Below, one piece after another: positions 1 through 13,400 of a stretch of DNA of 64,000 nt (position 1 is the first letter of the stretch; each line of letters starts with the position of its first letter). Under the pieces are notes generated by a model. It was not told the DNA's origin. It was given only the letters and a program-made list of their open reading frames with translations, and searched no databases. Location: the NCBI RefSeq assembly GCF_000189635.1, contig NW_002476418.1, forward strand, positions 186,001 to 250,000, written 5' to 3'. Position numbers and translations under genes: made by a program. The DNA is from Tetrahymena thermophila SB210 (Eukaryota; Ciliophora; Oligohymenophorea; Hymenostomatida; Tetrahymenidae).

Positions 1-1797
1 ATCTCTATGAACTATTCCTAGTTCATGTAAATATTTGACTGCTGATAACATCTAAGACATAACCTAGCTAGCCATTTACTCTGAAAATCTTTTTTATTCT
101 AAGACTAGTTATAGTAATTATCCTCCATCACAATTCTATAAAATAAATAAATGATTGAATTGATAAATTTAAATTTATGTAGAAATAATTAACTATGTAA
201 AGAAAGCGATTTGTTATATTAGAAATTTTTAAAGATTACAATTCACTTTATCGACTCTTTGTTGCGTTATGATAAAAATAGATGAAAGACAGATATATGC
301 TTGTAATATTGTACAATCATGTGAATGATTTATTATAATTTATCTAAATTAAATGCCTTCTCAAATAAGCAGTATTCTTTCTTTAGTTGGGGAAAAAACT
401 TTTTTATCAAAATATTGCACTTATGATGTTCAAATTTGATTATTATAATCAGAGAAGACGTATTATCCTTTGTTATTTTATAAGGTAGTTAATCAAATAT
501 CGTATCAAACAAACTAACAAGCAAGATAAATTATTTATTTAAAATTTTATAAGTACTATTTTTAGCTGTTTATTTAAAATTGTTTGGCTTAACAAAAATG
601 TTTGTGATAGATACATACTAAAAGAAATTGCTCTTGATATTTTCAGTCAATTTTTTTGAAAATTCTTTTTGGTAGAGAAATTTTACATCAAAGTAGCATG
701 TTTTGTGTATTTAATGAACTTTAAATCTTATTTATTTTGAAAAATTTACTATCAACTTTTAGAAACAAAAAACCTTTTAATGAATAGATAAACTCTTCAG
801 ATTTTAATCAGAGGAAAAGAAATAGAAAATCCAAAATTAAGATAAAAATTGAAATTTATTCAGATTTGCAAAGTTATTTTTGTCATGCTAAATAATAAAG
901 TGATAGTTGACCATTTACTTATTTTGCTTGTTGAATTACTTTTATGTAGAAATTTTTTATTGCTTTTAAAAGAAACAAATTGAAATTGTATCTTTAATAG
1001 ATTATTAAAGGCAAAGTAGAGTTATTCAAAATAATATTTTGCTTTCTTTTTAGCTAGTTATTTTTGTAAATTAATTTAATTATTTTAATACCTCCATAAC
1101 CAAGTAAAAATGTTTATCATCCTGGTAGCATTCATAGAGTTTTGCAATGTTTGGATGGTCCAGTTGGCGAAAGATGCTAACTTCTCTATAAAGCCAGTCA
1201 AAATTTTTTGTATCTCCTCCTGCTTCTTTGGATATACACTTTACTGCAAACCTTTTTGAAGGGTTGGAAATTAAACTTGCTTCTTTTACTGTACCAAAAG
1301 TTCCTTTGCCTTGAATGAATATAAATAAGTATATATAAATTATTTAAATAACACAAATCAAATTTAAAATAAGTCTATATCAATATAAATGATGTAGATT
1401 TTAATAGAACCAGATTATTTATTGCTCTGAAATTGAAAAATTACACAGAGAATATTTTTCTAATGCAAAAATAAATAAAAAGCAAGCTTTCTTTACCTAA
1501 AACTGTATCTGAAATGTTATAAACGTTTTTGATATTTTCAGTGGTTATAAAGCACCCTAGCGAATCGCTAATTGAAGAATCGATGCAGATTTTTTTGTTC
1601 TTCCTCACTTCTGCTGCGCTGTTTGTCAAGGAGTTCTTTTACCCATCAAGGAGACATTCTTGAATGAGCTTATCGGGCTTTTGATTCTAGTTAGCTGTAG
1701 CAGCTGCATAGTTTTTAGATTTATCTGTAGTTTAGACATCCTTATCCTCTATTCTATGAGTTTTTTTAGGTTTACCATTAATACAAGCTTAGCCCAT
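1..1797 (-). CDS. CDPK-like Ser/Thr protein kinase, N-terminal part (runs off left edge)
   Basis: A Ser/Thr protein kinase whose C-terminal half lies outside the window. The start at 1797 is chosen because an in-frame TGA lies just upstream and the protein then opens MGQACIN, a typical N-myristoylation plus palmitoylation signal as in plant and protist calcium-dependent kinases. Exons are 1797-1497, 1309-1092 and 135-1, all joining in frame. About 100 poorly conserved residues precede the kinase domain. The glycine loop is split by intron 1 and reads DTVLGKGTFGTVKEA; the lysine motif FAVK, an alphaC Glu, HPNIAKLYECY and the hinge LVMENCDGGQL follow. The last visible residues are the catalytic-loop HRD. 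Activation loop and possible EF hands are not in view, so the CDPK assignment is an inference from the acylation signal and kinase style. Confidence 0.85.
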
Positions 1798-3882
1798 GTC
1801 TTAAAATCAGCTATAAACTATTTACTTAACAGTATAAATTAAATCCCTTTTGTCTTAGTATGATATGATGATAGAATAACTAAGTGTTTGCTAGTTTATT
1901 CTCTGCTTGATTCCTCTTTTTTTTATAGCTTTTATATACTATTATTATAAATATTATTAAACTTATTGAATTTTTTATGTATGTATTAAATATTTTTAAT
2001 TAAAAGAATTATCATAATTAATTTAGTGATTCATATCGATTATATTTGCTTATTTGTAATATCTTGATTGATTTCTTCTTAGTTATTAATTGTGTATTTA
2101 GCTATCTATCTATCTATCAATCAGTCAATCTATTTATTAATCTATTTATTAAATGTGAATAACACAAATTTTTTCTAATATTTATATGCATTTTATTGAA
2201 TCCCTTGCATTTTGAAGCTTAGTTGAAATTTTATACATTTACCAAACATTAAATCTATTAACTTGTTTATTTATTTATTGCTCTATGCAGAATGTAAATT
2301 TTTTATTTATTTTCTTCAACTTAAAATTCATTTCTATTTTATCAAAGTCAAACACAAATAAGCATTTTATTGATATATTTATTGTAAATACTTTTTACTT
2401 CTGGTCTGTTTCTGTACTCATGTTAATTTGAAAAATTAAGAAATAGATAATTAGATTGTTTATTTCCTTCTAAAAACATAAAAAATATTAAAATTTACTT
2501 ACACAAAAAAATATGCGGTAAGCAGTTAACTTAAAATGCATTTAAAAAATCGCATTATTCAATTAATTTTAGTTTAGAAACAATAATCTTGGTAATAAAA
2601 GTAAATAGGTAATGAATCTATTGAATCTAAATTAGCTTAAAACATCTCTAATTGAAAATAAGATATATCTATTTAGTTTAAAGTTTTTTTTATTGTTTTG
2701 TCTATTATTGTAAGTAAGACAAAATATTCTAATCAAGATGATGTATATTACATACAATAATTCGTAATACTTAATTTTTATAGAATACATTTCAAACAGT
2801 TGATTGCATAATATAATTAAAACTTGTAGAATAATAAAGTTAAGTACATGTTAAGTGTACAAACAAGTTAATCAAAAAAAAATAAATTTTTTTTCTCTTT
2901 CAAGAATTAAAAATTTTATCTATTCCTAATGTAAAATTTTCTTATTGATATTATAATAAAAATATTCTAATCTAATAATAAATAAACATATTAAGAAAAT
3001 TTAAGTGCTTTGATTAATTTATTCTAAAAATTAGACCTTTAACAAATAAAATTATAGATAAAAATAAATAACAAAAACAGTAATTTTATTTATTTAATTA
3101 TGTGTACAAGATATTAACAAATTATTATTAATAAGTGCTATGAGGTTTGTAAAGAATATCAATTTAATTCTGATTTTATATCTGCAGCAAAAATAAAATC
3201 CTTTAAATTTTGGCATGTAGTAACTATACTTTAATTTAAATAAGTAAATCTTCTGTCTTTCATATAAGCATCTAACTAACTCTTCTCTTTAACTGTAATC
3301 TATATTTTTAAATATATAATTAGTTCTAGAATTAATCTACAATAAATTATTTTTAGATAATTTCTTTTCAATCGAATTTTTTCTGATCTTATTGCATAGA
3401 AAAATTAAAACAAAAGAAAAACTCTGGAACAGTCTTACTTTAATTCAGCTATATTTTATTGTAACTAAAAAACGAAAAAATTATTTGAATTTCTAGAATT
3501 ATTCATTATTGTTTTATTTTTATTTAAAAATGATTTGCATTTTTTCTAAAAATAGTTATTGATCTATAAATGCTTTTAAAGGCTATTAAAAAATATATTT
3601 TCTATAATTTTAATTTTCAGAGGTTTTATAATAGGTATTAATATTAAAATTATTATTTTTTATCCTTTTTATAGTATATGCCTGATCTTGCTGTTTAAAA
3701 TAGTTATAAAGAAATTAGAATTACTCTTCTAGAGGTGTTATAAAGATAAGTTATGCACATCGGGAATACCCTAGAATTATTTAAATAAGCAATTTAAAAT
3801 CTGTACTTTAATTCATATAAATATATTTACATAAATGCAATAGGCGAATTGCATAAAAAGAATATAAGGTGGCATAAGGGAG
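1798..3882. other. Intergenic, AT-rich
   Basis: No supportable gene on either strand. It contains a short CTAT/CAAT simple-repeat run near 2100-2150. It separates the divergent upstream region of the kinase from the 3' end of the DHHC gene. Confidence 0.6.
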
Positions 3883-5507
3883 TCATATAAAATAATCTGC
3901 TTTCATCATGGCACAACACAGCAATAAGAATTAAACTTATTAGGAAACCTATTTAAACTAAGAATCTAAGATTTCTATGCATTCCACAACTTTAAATAAT
4001 TTAATCAAAATATTAACTTAGAAATAAATTGCTTATTTGAAATAAAATTATTACATAATTCCATAGATCCATAAAAAGCAGAAAAAGTAAAATCCGTATT
4101 TCAAAACAGGCCAGTCATCAAGTTTTGATCCAAAATCATCAGTTTTATTATATAAATCAATTGAAGCAGCCAAACTTGTTCCCATCCAAATTAACCCTAA
4201 AAAATATTAATAATGAAATTTAATAAAAAACTTCAAGATAATTTGGTATTATTTCAATAATATTTTGAGTAATATTTTCTGAATTTAATATTTTTTATTT
4301 TTTTACCAACTAAAGTCATGGATGTTAGGAAGTAAACGAAATATTTGTAGTTTCTTGCTCCAACACAATTTCCAATAAAATAGCAATGACTTTTTTAATA
4401 AACAAAAAAATTTATTTCAATATGTAGTAAAGTATGAAATTTTGATAACATTTTATCTATATCAAATCCACTTTTTTTATGAATCTCTATTTTTAACTAA
4501 ATATTTATTTATCAACTTGTTTTAGTATTATTATGATATTTTTTATATAGAATATAATATGTTATCAGTCTTTTTATTAAATTTCAACTAATATTATTAC
4601 TGGTCGTAGCCTTTTACGCAGTAATCACATCTAGGACAATGAGAAGCTTTGGGAGGACGAATGATCTTACAGGTAGCGCAATATCTCTATGTGTAAAATT
4701 ATATGGGTTGCTCATGCTTAATTTACTCTATAAAAGCACCTCCTTAATGATCATAATCAATTTTATACTTTATATCTGCCTTTTTCTATTGAATTATAAT
4801 GAATAAAAAAAACTAATTTAACTTTATTAATTTTTACAGGTTCTTCCTTCTTATTTTATTAAGGTTCTACGATGTTTATCTCTTTTAAATTATCTTTATG
4901 ATGTTCTTCTGGATTTTCTGGTTGATATTTTTAATCAGCTTTTGTTGAGTCTAAACTACTTTCTTGAGATTGCTATTCCTTTTCTAAATCTTTAAATGGA
5001 TCCTATTCAATATTTCCTTTAGGAATGACTCCTGGTTCGGTTGTTATACATCTGATATAGCTGTATGCAAACCAAATATTAAATACAATGCTTAAATAAA
5101 CAAGGTAGTCAACATCGAAAGTCTCTAATGTGTATCTACCAACGAAAGTATAATAGTACACTTTTTTATTTTAAAACAAATTATGAAGAGCTATGTGATT
5201 TTTTGTATTTATTTTTATTACATGTTGAAAGAATCAACCAACTTCCTACAAAAGTTACATTCCACTTATCACCTGAATTGAAAAGCCAGATATTTCTATT
5301 TAGATTTACAAACAATTCATTAAAATACCTATTTATTTTTTAATAATCTCTTTACCCTAATTTCAAAATTGGCTTTTTTTCAATTGGTTTTCTCTATCTG
5401 GTTCTTCTGCCACTGCTGCTTGGTTAATTTTACTATTCTTCAACTTGCAACATATTAGTGCTGGGATTTGCCATTTAGTATCCCAGGGATTCGTACTTAA
5501 CATCCAT
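3883..5507 (-). CDS. DHHC-type protein S-palmitoyltransferase
   Basis: Integral-membrane enzyme that transfers palmitate from palmitoyl-CoA to cysteines of membrane-associated proteins, probably at Golgi, ER or plasma membrane. Exons: 5507-5222, 5160-4838, 4785-4601, 4389-4307 and 4196 onward, all phase-consistent. Order: Ser/Arg/Lys-rich N-terminus, TM1 (WNVTFVGSWLILST), TM2 (VDYLVYLSIVFNIWFAYSY), a charged cytosolic loop rich in Glu/Gln, then the Cys-rich domain (RYCATCKIIRPPKASHCPRC) and the DHHC active site split by an intron. TM3 (YFVYFLTSMTLVG) and TM4 (GFYFFCFLWIYGI) follow. The residues after DHHC are YF rather than the usual PW, then GNCVGARN. The 3' end is uncertain: two TGA candidates (about 3885 and 3908) depend on the last splice, and I did not find the TTxE motif. 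An alternative start is the Met at 5474. Confidence 0.85.
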
Positions 5508-6768
5508 TCCTAATAAATCTTGCTTTATTTATATATATTATTTAATAGATCTTTTAATTAACTATTTGCTTTTAAATTATATTTTAACAAACTTTTCAAT
5601 AGAAGCAATTATATCCAATTAAATTATGACGCCTTTTATTATTTATCAGCCTCTGTAAATTTTAAAGCATAAATTTACATATCACTAATTAAAACAATAC
5701 TTTTTACTCTTTCTCAACAAGAATGCATAAAAACTAAGATGAAATATAGTTTTCTGGGTTCCTTATCTATGTTATTATTACTTGATATTTGATACAAAAT
5801 AGCTATTTTGTGTACCAAATTAATAATTTGAGCTCCAAAATTTTTCTAAATTCTTTTGCTTGCTTACTTCTTTAAAAATCATCCTAATTTCTAATTCAAA
5901 GATTTCTGCAAAAAAAAATTTTTTGATCAGAATTTATCTTTGCATATTTTCAAAGAATTAATAGTGAAATAAATCAAAAGCTAAAATAATTAATTCTAAA
6001 GATATATTTTGAAGTAATTTAGATGAATTTATTATATAAGATCTATTTCTGCAATTTTAAATCAAATGGTAAATATAAAAACAAATAAAATTTTAGTATT
6101 CAAATAAAAAATCATTAAAACAAATTATGTTTATTTAAAATACCTTAAATCTTCATGAATTCTCAATTACTCCCAACTCAAATTCCAAACGACCCTTATA
6201 GTAATAATTAATTAATTTACTTTAAATTTTTTAGGAAATGTGGTTAGAATTAATGAGGATTTACAGTATAATAATTTGTAATCCATAGACTGTTTAAAGT
6301 ATTTATTTAATTTTAGATAAGTATAAAATTTTTTTTGAAGACAAATATTGAATAAATAAACTATAATACAATCATTTTGTTGAAATATACTATCTCTATA
6401 TTATTATTTTTGATAATGGCTAAAACAGTTGCTTTTGAACATAAAATATTGTCTTTGATCAATTTAGCTCTATCTATAGAAAAAGGTAAAATCCTTTTTT
6501 AAGCTCTTTTTATCGAATGACTAATAAAGTTTAAATTATAAAATAAATCCTTAATTGATATTTTAAGAATAGTTTATTTATTTATTATATGTGGAATACA
6601 AATTTAGGTATTAAATTGAGAAAGTAGAATTTAGATGTTTTTAAATTAAAAATATTAATATCATTTAATTTAATAGCTTCTGAATCTTTTATATTTGCAT
6701 TTGTCTACAAATTATTAAAATCATTAAAATTCTAAATAATTAAAAACTTAAATTAGTAAAAGATTAAG
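5508..6768. other. Intergenic between divergent DHHC and MePCE genes
   Basis: AT-rich, no coding signal seen. It should hold the promoters of both flanking, divergently transcribed genes. No specific motif is recognisable. Confidence 0.6.
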
Positions 6769-8490
6769 ATGAAAAGAAAGGCAAGATTAAATTTTAGTAC
6801 TGACTATTTACCTATAGGCTAGCATTAAACTAGTAAGAGAGTACATAGAGAAACTGAAGAGGATGATGAATAGCAAAATAAAACTAATTGTGATAGGTTA
6901 TAGGAAGAATAAAGTAATTAAAATCATACTTAAGGTGAAGAAAATAATATTTAGATTGACTAAGATAAACCTTTAAGAGAAAAACGAGCAATTTAGGATG
7001 ATTCAAGCAAAGTAGAATCAGTTGAAGAAATTATTTAAAGAAAATTATCAACAAATCCAATAAATTTAATCAAACAAGGTAAAGAAAATTAATATGGAAA
7101 CTTTAGAAGCTACTATGATCACAGATACGAAAAGAAATGGAGTGATCCAAGATTAAAGGTTTTAGATAGAAATTGGTTTTTAAACAAGGAAGTTCTAGAT
7201 ATAGGATGTAATGATGGGTCCCTGACATTACTGATTGCAATAAAGTACTTTCCATTTAAAATAGTTGGAATTGATATTGATTTCAATCTGATTAATAAAG
7301 CTGTAGGTAATTATAATTTGTTAGAAAAGGAGTAGTCTAAATGCAAAAGCAGCTGCAACGAACACAGTGAGGATAATAATAGCTCTTAGAATTAGTAAGA
7401 TAACTATAAAAAAATTAAAGATAAACTGAGTAAGATCCCTAAAAGTTATTTAATTGATAGGAGTAAATAAAATGAAAAATTAAAAGAGATGTTTCTCAAA
7501 AAAAATGCTGACAACATATTATAAAATCCTGATTCTAATCACTTTTAAATGGAACTTGAAAAGCCATAAGGTCATACAAATTTAATTGGCAATAATGATA
7601 GCTTAAATAACAAAGATAATTTAACTGAAAATATTTAAAATATCTAATAAAATTTGATATTATCTGAATTTAATAATGAATAAGCATAAACAGAAGATAA
7701 GAAATAAATTTAATGTTAAAATAACGAAGAGGTTATCAAAGTTTAACAAGAAGATAGTCTTAAATAGTTAAACTAAGAAAATTAATTAGAGAAGGATAAA
7801 GATTAAAAATTCAATGAGAGTAATGTTAAAATTTAAGAGGAATCTTAAACATTTGAGTAATAAACTGAATGTAAATAAAATTAGAATTTGAATAGTTAAG
7901 TTGATGATAATTAGTAAGAAAAAAAAGATGAAGACACTGAAAATATAAAAGATGAAACAAATAATTTAAATAAAGAACTAACTTTAGAATAGCAAAATAA
8001 TGTTAGCAGCGAACACACATAAGTTTAGTAAGAAGGAGATAACCAAATTTAAAGTTTTCCTTAGTAGATTGTGATTAAAAGAAGATTTCCATAAAATACA
8101 AAATTTAGATTAGAAAATTATGTTGAGAGTACTGAGCTTACTGAGAAGTTTGATACCATTTGCTGCTTTTCTACTACAAAATGGATTCACTTAAATTTTG
8201 GTGACTAAGGTATAAAGAGACTATTTGATAAAGTGTATAGGAGTCTGAGAGTTAATGGAATTTTTATTCTTGAACCATAAGAGTGGAGATCATATAAAAA
8301 GAAATAAAGTTTTAGTGAAGAATTTAGATAAATACTCAAATCAATCAAGTTGCATCCAGGAGAATTCAAGCAACATTTATTGGAAAATTACAAATTTATC
8401 TTGGAAAAAGAAATTATACCTGAGCTCAACAGTAATAAGGTTCCTGCCTTTTTCAAAAGAGTTGTCTATGTTTTTAGAAAAGTTGAATGA
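6769..8490 (+). CDS. Bin3/MePCE-type RNA 5'-gamma-phosphate methyltransferase
   Basis: A single open frame of 573 codons starting at AAGATGAAAAG. The family methylates the gamma-phosphate of Pol III RNAs (7SK, U6) using S-adenosylmethionine and stays bound to its RNA as a chaperone; in some lineages members associate with telomerase RNA. Near residues 109-125 is the family signature YYDHRYEKKW...DPRLKVL. SAM motif I, VLDIGCNDGSLTL, is at about 142 and VGIDID follows. At about 461 comes FDTICCFSTTKWIHLNFGD, then FILEPQEWRSYKKK at about 498, both diagnostic of MePCE. About 240 residues of Gln/Asn/Glu/Lys-rich, low-complexity sequence (about 190-430) are inserted between the two halves of the fold. 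Most Gln codons are TAA/TAG. No intron is needed. Confidence 0.93.
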
Positions 8491-9072
8491 AATTAAAATA
8501 ATGCAAACCATTTTACTTTATTTAAAATTGAATAAATTTCTATTTATTTTTCAATATATTAATAAATAAATAAAAAATATTTATTTTTATCTCTTGTGTT
8601 GTCTACTTTAAAAGTAAAATACTTAAATAAATACAGTATATTATATATATTTCGTTTAATTTCATTAAACTAAGAAATTTGAAAGCTAAACAGATGATAT
8701 TAAATATATTTTATACTTCTTGGCTGATTAATAAAGACAATCTATTAAGAGTAACTTTTAGTAGCTTATTTTAGAAAATTATAAAATAAATATATTCAAT
8801 TTTAACTATTATAATTGTATTCTATCTTAAAAATTATATAATTTTTTTGGTTTGTTGGCTAAGTCATTTTATAAATCTATCGTTAAAAATAAACATATAG
8901 AAATGAGTTTTGATTAGTTTTTTTGGGATTAAAGTAAACTGTCTATCAGCAGAACAAATCCTATTTATTTAATTATCTGCTTTATTATTATTAATTTATT
9001 AATAACTAAAAATTAAAAGATATCCAAGAACTTCTAGTTCGTAATTTATTATTAATTTTGCAAATATCAAAA
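8491..9072. other. Intergenic
   Basis: AT-rich spacer between two genes reading in the same direction. No feature recognised. Confidence 0.6.
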
Positions 9073-11514
9073 ATGAGTGACAGCGAAGAAAGCAAAGTTT
9101 CTTAAAACGAAAAAAAATAATAGCTTATCAAATAAAATTAGTAAAGAAAATAAAACTTAGAAAGCGCAGATGTTGGTCCTTCTGTTAAGTTATTAAAAAA
9201 TAGTAATTTGAATTGAATTTATCTGTTTTTTTGAAAAATAATCATCATAAAATAATAGTTGATATTGTTGATGTGCTATTAAAAAATGTTCCAAGTGGAG
9301 AAATGTATGAAAAAAGTTACATGCATAGGGAGGTTGTTAATATGAGTAAAGCTTATAAATTAATTTCTAAAAGTATTTAATTTTATTCTTTATATTTTAC
9401 TTAGTTATAGGAGCTCCTAAAAACGATACGATTATCACAATTAGTGTAGACGGACATGTCAAATTTTGGAGAAAAATTTATCAACTAATTGAACAAATCA
9501 AATACTTTAGATGTCATAAAGGTCCAGTAACAGGAGCATGTATTTCTTTGAGTTAAGATTCTCTTATTACTGTTTGTGCTTCTGACTAAACCATGAAGAA
9601 ATTCGATTTACTGAGCACTGATTTAAATAACTTTTAGAAATTCGATTTTAGACCTGCCACTTGCTAATTTGTTTAGTTAGATGACAGAGAAACAACATAC
9701 TTATGTGTGTAAATAAATTTATAAACATATTTAAAAACAAATAAATTTTTTATTAAATACAAATTTTAAATTAACTTATAAAAATTTTTTTTTTTTAAAG
9801 AAATTTCAAAAATTTTTTATTTTTAAATAAAATCTAGATAAACTTTTGTAGTTTTATTTAGAAATTTAAAATAATATTTGATTTTTTTGAAATATTTTGC
9901 TGAAAAATTCATGTTTGTTATTTTAATATATAGGAGTGATTTCGATAGTGGAAAAATTAATGTTTATGATGATGTCAATGAAGAAAAATTAAATTTGGTA
10001 AAGACTCTTGAAATACATTCTAATTCAGTTAGGTTCTTGTTCTTTAATAAAGAATACGATTGCTGTGTTAGCATTGATAAAGGAGGATTTATTGAAATTT
10101 GGGACCCAAAGACTTTTGATTTTCCTGAGAATAGTAAGTTCAAGTTCAGCTCTAAGCTTTAAACAGATTATTTCGAGTTATTGAAGAAGTAAGTTGTACC
10201 CTTAGGAGCTTGTTTGTCTAACAATGGCTAATATTTAGCTATTTACGGCAGTGATAAGCAAATTCGTATTTTTAATTTTAAGACAGGCAAAATAATTCAC
10301 ACTATTGATGAAAGTGACAAGCGTATTTAAGAAATTTAAGATAATGATTAAGATCCAGAATACAAATTGCATAAGTTAGATAAATTTGCTTTCAGTAGAC
10401 GTATGGCTACAGAGAGAGAAACCGAAAAAATATTTGATCCTACAAATTTGGAAGCCAATAGCATTTCCCTTTAATTTGACGAAAACAACGAAATGTTAGT
10501 TTACCCAACACTGGTTGGTATTAAATACTACTCTTTGTCTAAAGCAAAAATAGTCTAAGTTTAAGGTAAAAACGAACAAGAACGCTTTCTTAAATTATTC
10601 CTCTATCAAGGTAAGCCCATGAAAAATCCAAGCAACACTGGTGGTTCTTAAAAGCTTGCATCAGACCCTCTACTCATAGCTTCTGCATTCAAGAAAAATC
10701 GTTTCTATTTGTTTTCAGGTAGAGAACCTGAAGATTAGCAAGATAAGATTTTATCAAGAGATGTATTAAATGAGCGTCCTTCAAAAGAAGAACAATAAAT
10801 GGCATCCTAACTTCTAAGTTAGCAACAAGAAAAGAAAAATAACTCAACAGCTAGCTCCGCAAGAATAGAAACCACATAAGGTGACATTGAAGTAGAGCTC
10901 TATGATAAATTAGTACCAAAGACAGTAGAAAACTTTGTAACTCATTCTAAAAATGGCTACTATAATAATCTCATTTTCCATAGAGTTATACCTAATTTCA
11001 TGATTCAAACAGGTTGTCCTAAAGGTGATGGAACAGGAGGTAAAATAAAATAAAAAAATAAATAATTTTAAAAAAATTAATTTGCTAATAAATGAACGAA
11101 AAATTAGTTCTATGAATAGCTTTTTAAGAAGCATATTTGTTCTAGTTAAAAAATAACTAATTTATTTTTAAAATTTTAGGAGAGTCAATTTGGGGTGGCG
11201 AGTTTGAAGATGAGTTTCATCCTAAGCTTAAGCATGATAAAGCAGGCACTCTTTCTATGGCAAATGCTGGTCCAAATACAAATGGATCCTAATTTTTCAT
11301 AACATGCAATCCAACTGAGTGGTTGGATAATAAGGTATATTAATTGTAAAAACTATTTTATATTTAAATTTTAATGAATTATAAAAAGCACACTGTTTTT
11401 GGAAGAGTTACAAAAGGAATGGATATTGTTTAATAAATTGCTACAGCAAAAAAAGATAAATTTGATAGACCTTTAAAAGATATAAAAATTAGAACTATTG
11501 TGATTATATCCTGA
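9073..11514 (+). CDS. PPWD1-like WD40 repeat peptidyl-prolyl cis-trans isomerase
   Basis: Orthologous in layout to PPWD1, a spliceosome-associated nuclear cyclophilin. Six exons (9073-9202, 9259-9345, 9405-9708, 9934-11039, 11180-11334, 11389-11514) join in frame to 635 residues. The N-terminus carries [14 protein letters not shown] and DGHVKFWRK, which match the start of the PPWD1 WD40 propeller; GGFIEIWDP and [15 protein letters not shown] are further blades. [16 protein letters not shown] and NERPSKEE form the linker. The C-terminal cyclophilin domain has [55 protein letters not shown]. The isomerase residues Arg, Phe, Met, Gln and Trp are all present, so catalysis is expected. The stop is TGA directly after RTIVIIS. 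Confidence 0.95.
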
Positions 11515-12044
11515 TTTTTAAAGTAATTGATTTAAGTAAAATAAGAAATTAAGTATTAAAGTTACATATAATCAAATTAATTTTATTTTCTTGTATATTT
11601 ATTTTTAAATCAATCTTAAGTAACATAAAAATCTTTACAATAACTATCTAAGTATTTTTATATTATATTTCGCTTATTATTATTTACTTACTGCCTAGTA
11701 AATCTAGCTAGGCTCTTTTTAATATAATTAAAAAAAAATACTATCTGTTTTAAATCAATTTAAGGTTACATGCAAAAGCTTTGTAAGATTTTATACTTTT
11801 ATTTGTAGAGAGCTTACTTTCCAAATAATTATTGCATCTTATAAGGATAAAAGGTTTAAGTTCTGTAAAAGCCTGTATATATAATTAGATGACTTTAGTT
11901 GGTTTATAAATCATACAAATAATAATAAATTGATTAAGATTTTCTAACAAAAAAAACATTAGAAATACTGAAAATTATTGAAATTATTAAAAACAATTAA
12001 AAGGAAAATTAAACCAAGAAACAAGCCATAGCTTTTTTAAAAAT
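11515..12044. other. Intergenic
   Basis: AT-rich spacer, no gene supported. Confidence 0.6.
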
Positions 12045-13375
12045 ATGTCAATGGACTAATCTATATTAGGTTAACTACAGATCATCTAAAACTTTAAAAT
12101 GATGACAAGTGGTAATTTTGGAGATTTCAATTCAAGATGCTCACTTCAAAGCTTTAAAAATATTTTTATTTGCAAAATAGGTGCTTTCTTTATTAAACAT
12201 CACAGATTTACTTGTCCTAAGTTGAGATTTATATGGGTTACAGAAGATATAAAGGAGATCTGTTGGAGTGAACCTAAAAGCTAGAAACAGAAAGTTTCTG
12301 GAAAAATAAGGGTAGAAGTAATATACTTTCATTTTTGCTAAAAAAGTTTTTTATAACTATATTTTTTTTGTTTTTTAAGGAGATCACAAATGTAAAGGTA
12401 GGAGCTGTAAAATCTAAAACACTACCAAAAGAAGAAATGAGTAAGTTTAATTTAAATAGATAGATAGATAATATTAAATCTTACTGCATATATTATAATT
12501 AGACAGAAATAACAACATTATAAGTCTTGTAACAGAGAAAAGAACTCTTGAAATAGAAGCAAACAGCTCAGTAAATAATTTAATATTTTTGATTTAGTCA
12601 ACATAAGCGTTTACACTCAAAAAAATTTCAGTGGTTCTAAATATTATCTTTTTATAGAACTTTTGAGTGCTTTATATTCAAAAAACTAATTTTTAAATAG
12701 ATCATATCTTAATACATATTTGAATTTTTATTAGATATAAAGAGATCAGTGGTTAAATTTTATAGAAATTCTGCTTGAAAAGAATGGTATTGCTGCTATT
12801 TAAATCCAAAATCATAACTAAAATAATTAATATTTATCCTGATTTGATTGCTGTCTTCATCCGACCAGAAAAATTTCAAAATAATTAATAATTAAATTAA
12901 TTACATTTTTTCAAATTTTATTCAAATTATAATTAAAAGAAAATTTACACTAAAATAAACTATTAATTAACAATTTATTAATCTACTACTAATCTGTAAA
13001 TATTTATACTCGTTTCAAGAATTTATATTGTATCCTCTTTTCACTTTTATTCAAGATTTATTCAAACCCATCTAATTAAGTATTAACCATTAAGTAAATC
13101 TTCATTTTATTTTCATTTCTCTTCAATATTCTAGTAACCTAATTCATTATTTATTTTTTTTAATATCTTTATTGATTATCTAATTTTTGTTATTTTGGAT
13201 TGCTTAGAGCTGAAGAAAGAAAATGAAAGGTTAAGCCGATATTTATAAAAAAGGAAAACAATTAAACTAAAATCTATTTATCAGATCAAACCGTTAAAAA
13301 GGTACTTTTTCTTACATTTTTTTAAGAAAATAACCGCAGAGACAATAATATTAATTCTAAAAATACTAAAGAAAA
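12045..13375 (+). CDS. PH-domain protein with following coiled coil (3' end uncertain)
   Basis: Opens MSMDQSILGQL. Exons 12045-12311, 12380-12440, 12503-12570, 12735-12786 and 13208-13301 are phase-consistent. The core resembles a pleckstrin-homology domain: KLRFIWVTEDIKEICWSEP (first strands), KIREITNVKVGAV, IISLVTEKRTLEIEA, and the C-terminal helix RDQWLNFIEILLEK. The helix continues across a 421-nt intron into ELKKENERLSRYLQKRK, a short coiled coil. PH domains of this type usually recruit proteins to phosphoinositides or protein partners at membranes or cytoskeleton; the ligand here is unknown. After 13301 I favour a 38-nt intron and an Asn-rich tail (RDNNINSKNTKE) to about 13375, but the true end is unclear and the transcript could continue into the next gene. 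Confidence 0.6.
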
Positions 13376-13400
13376 GTAGATTTTTTAAAATATTCAATTT

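Noticed and set aside
8255-8569. Plus-strand frame overlapping the end of the MePCE gene
   Set aside because: Out of frame with the conserved methyltransferase C-terminus; no family signal of its own.
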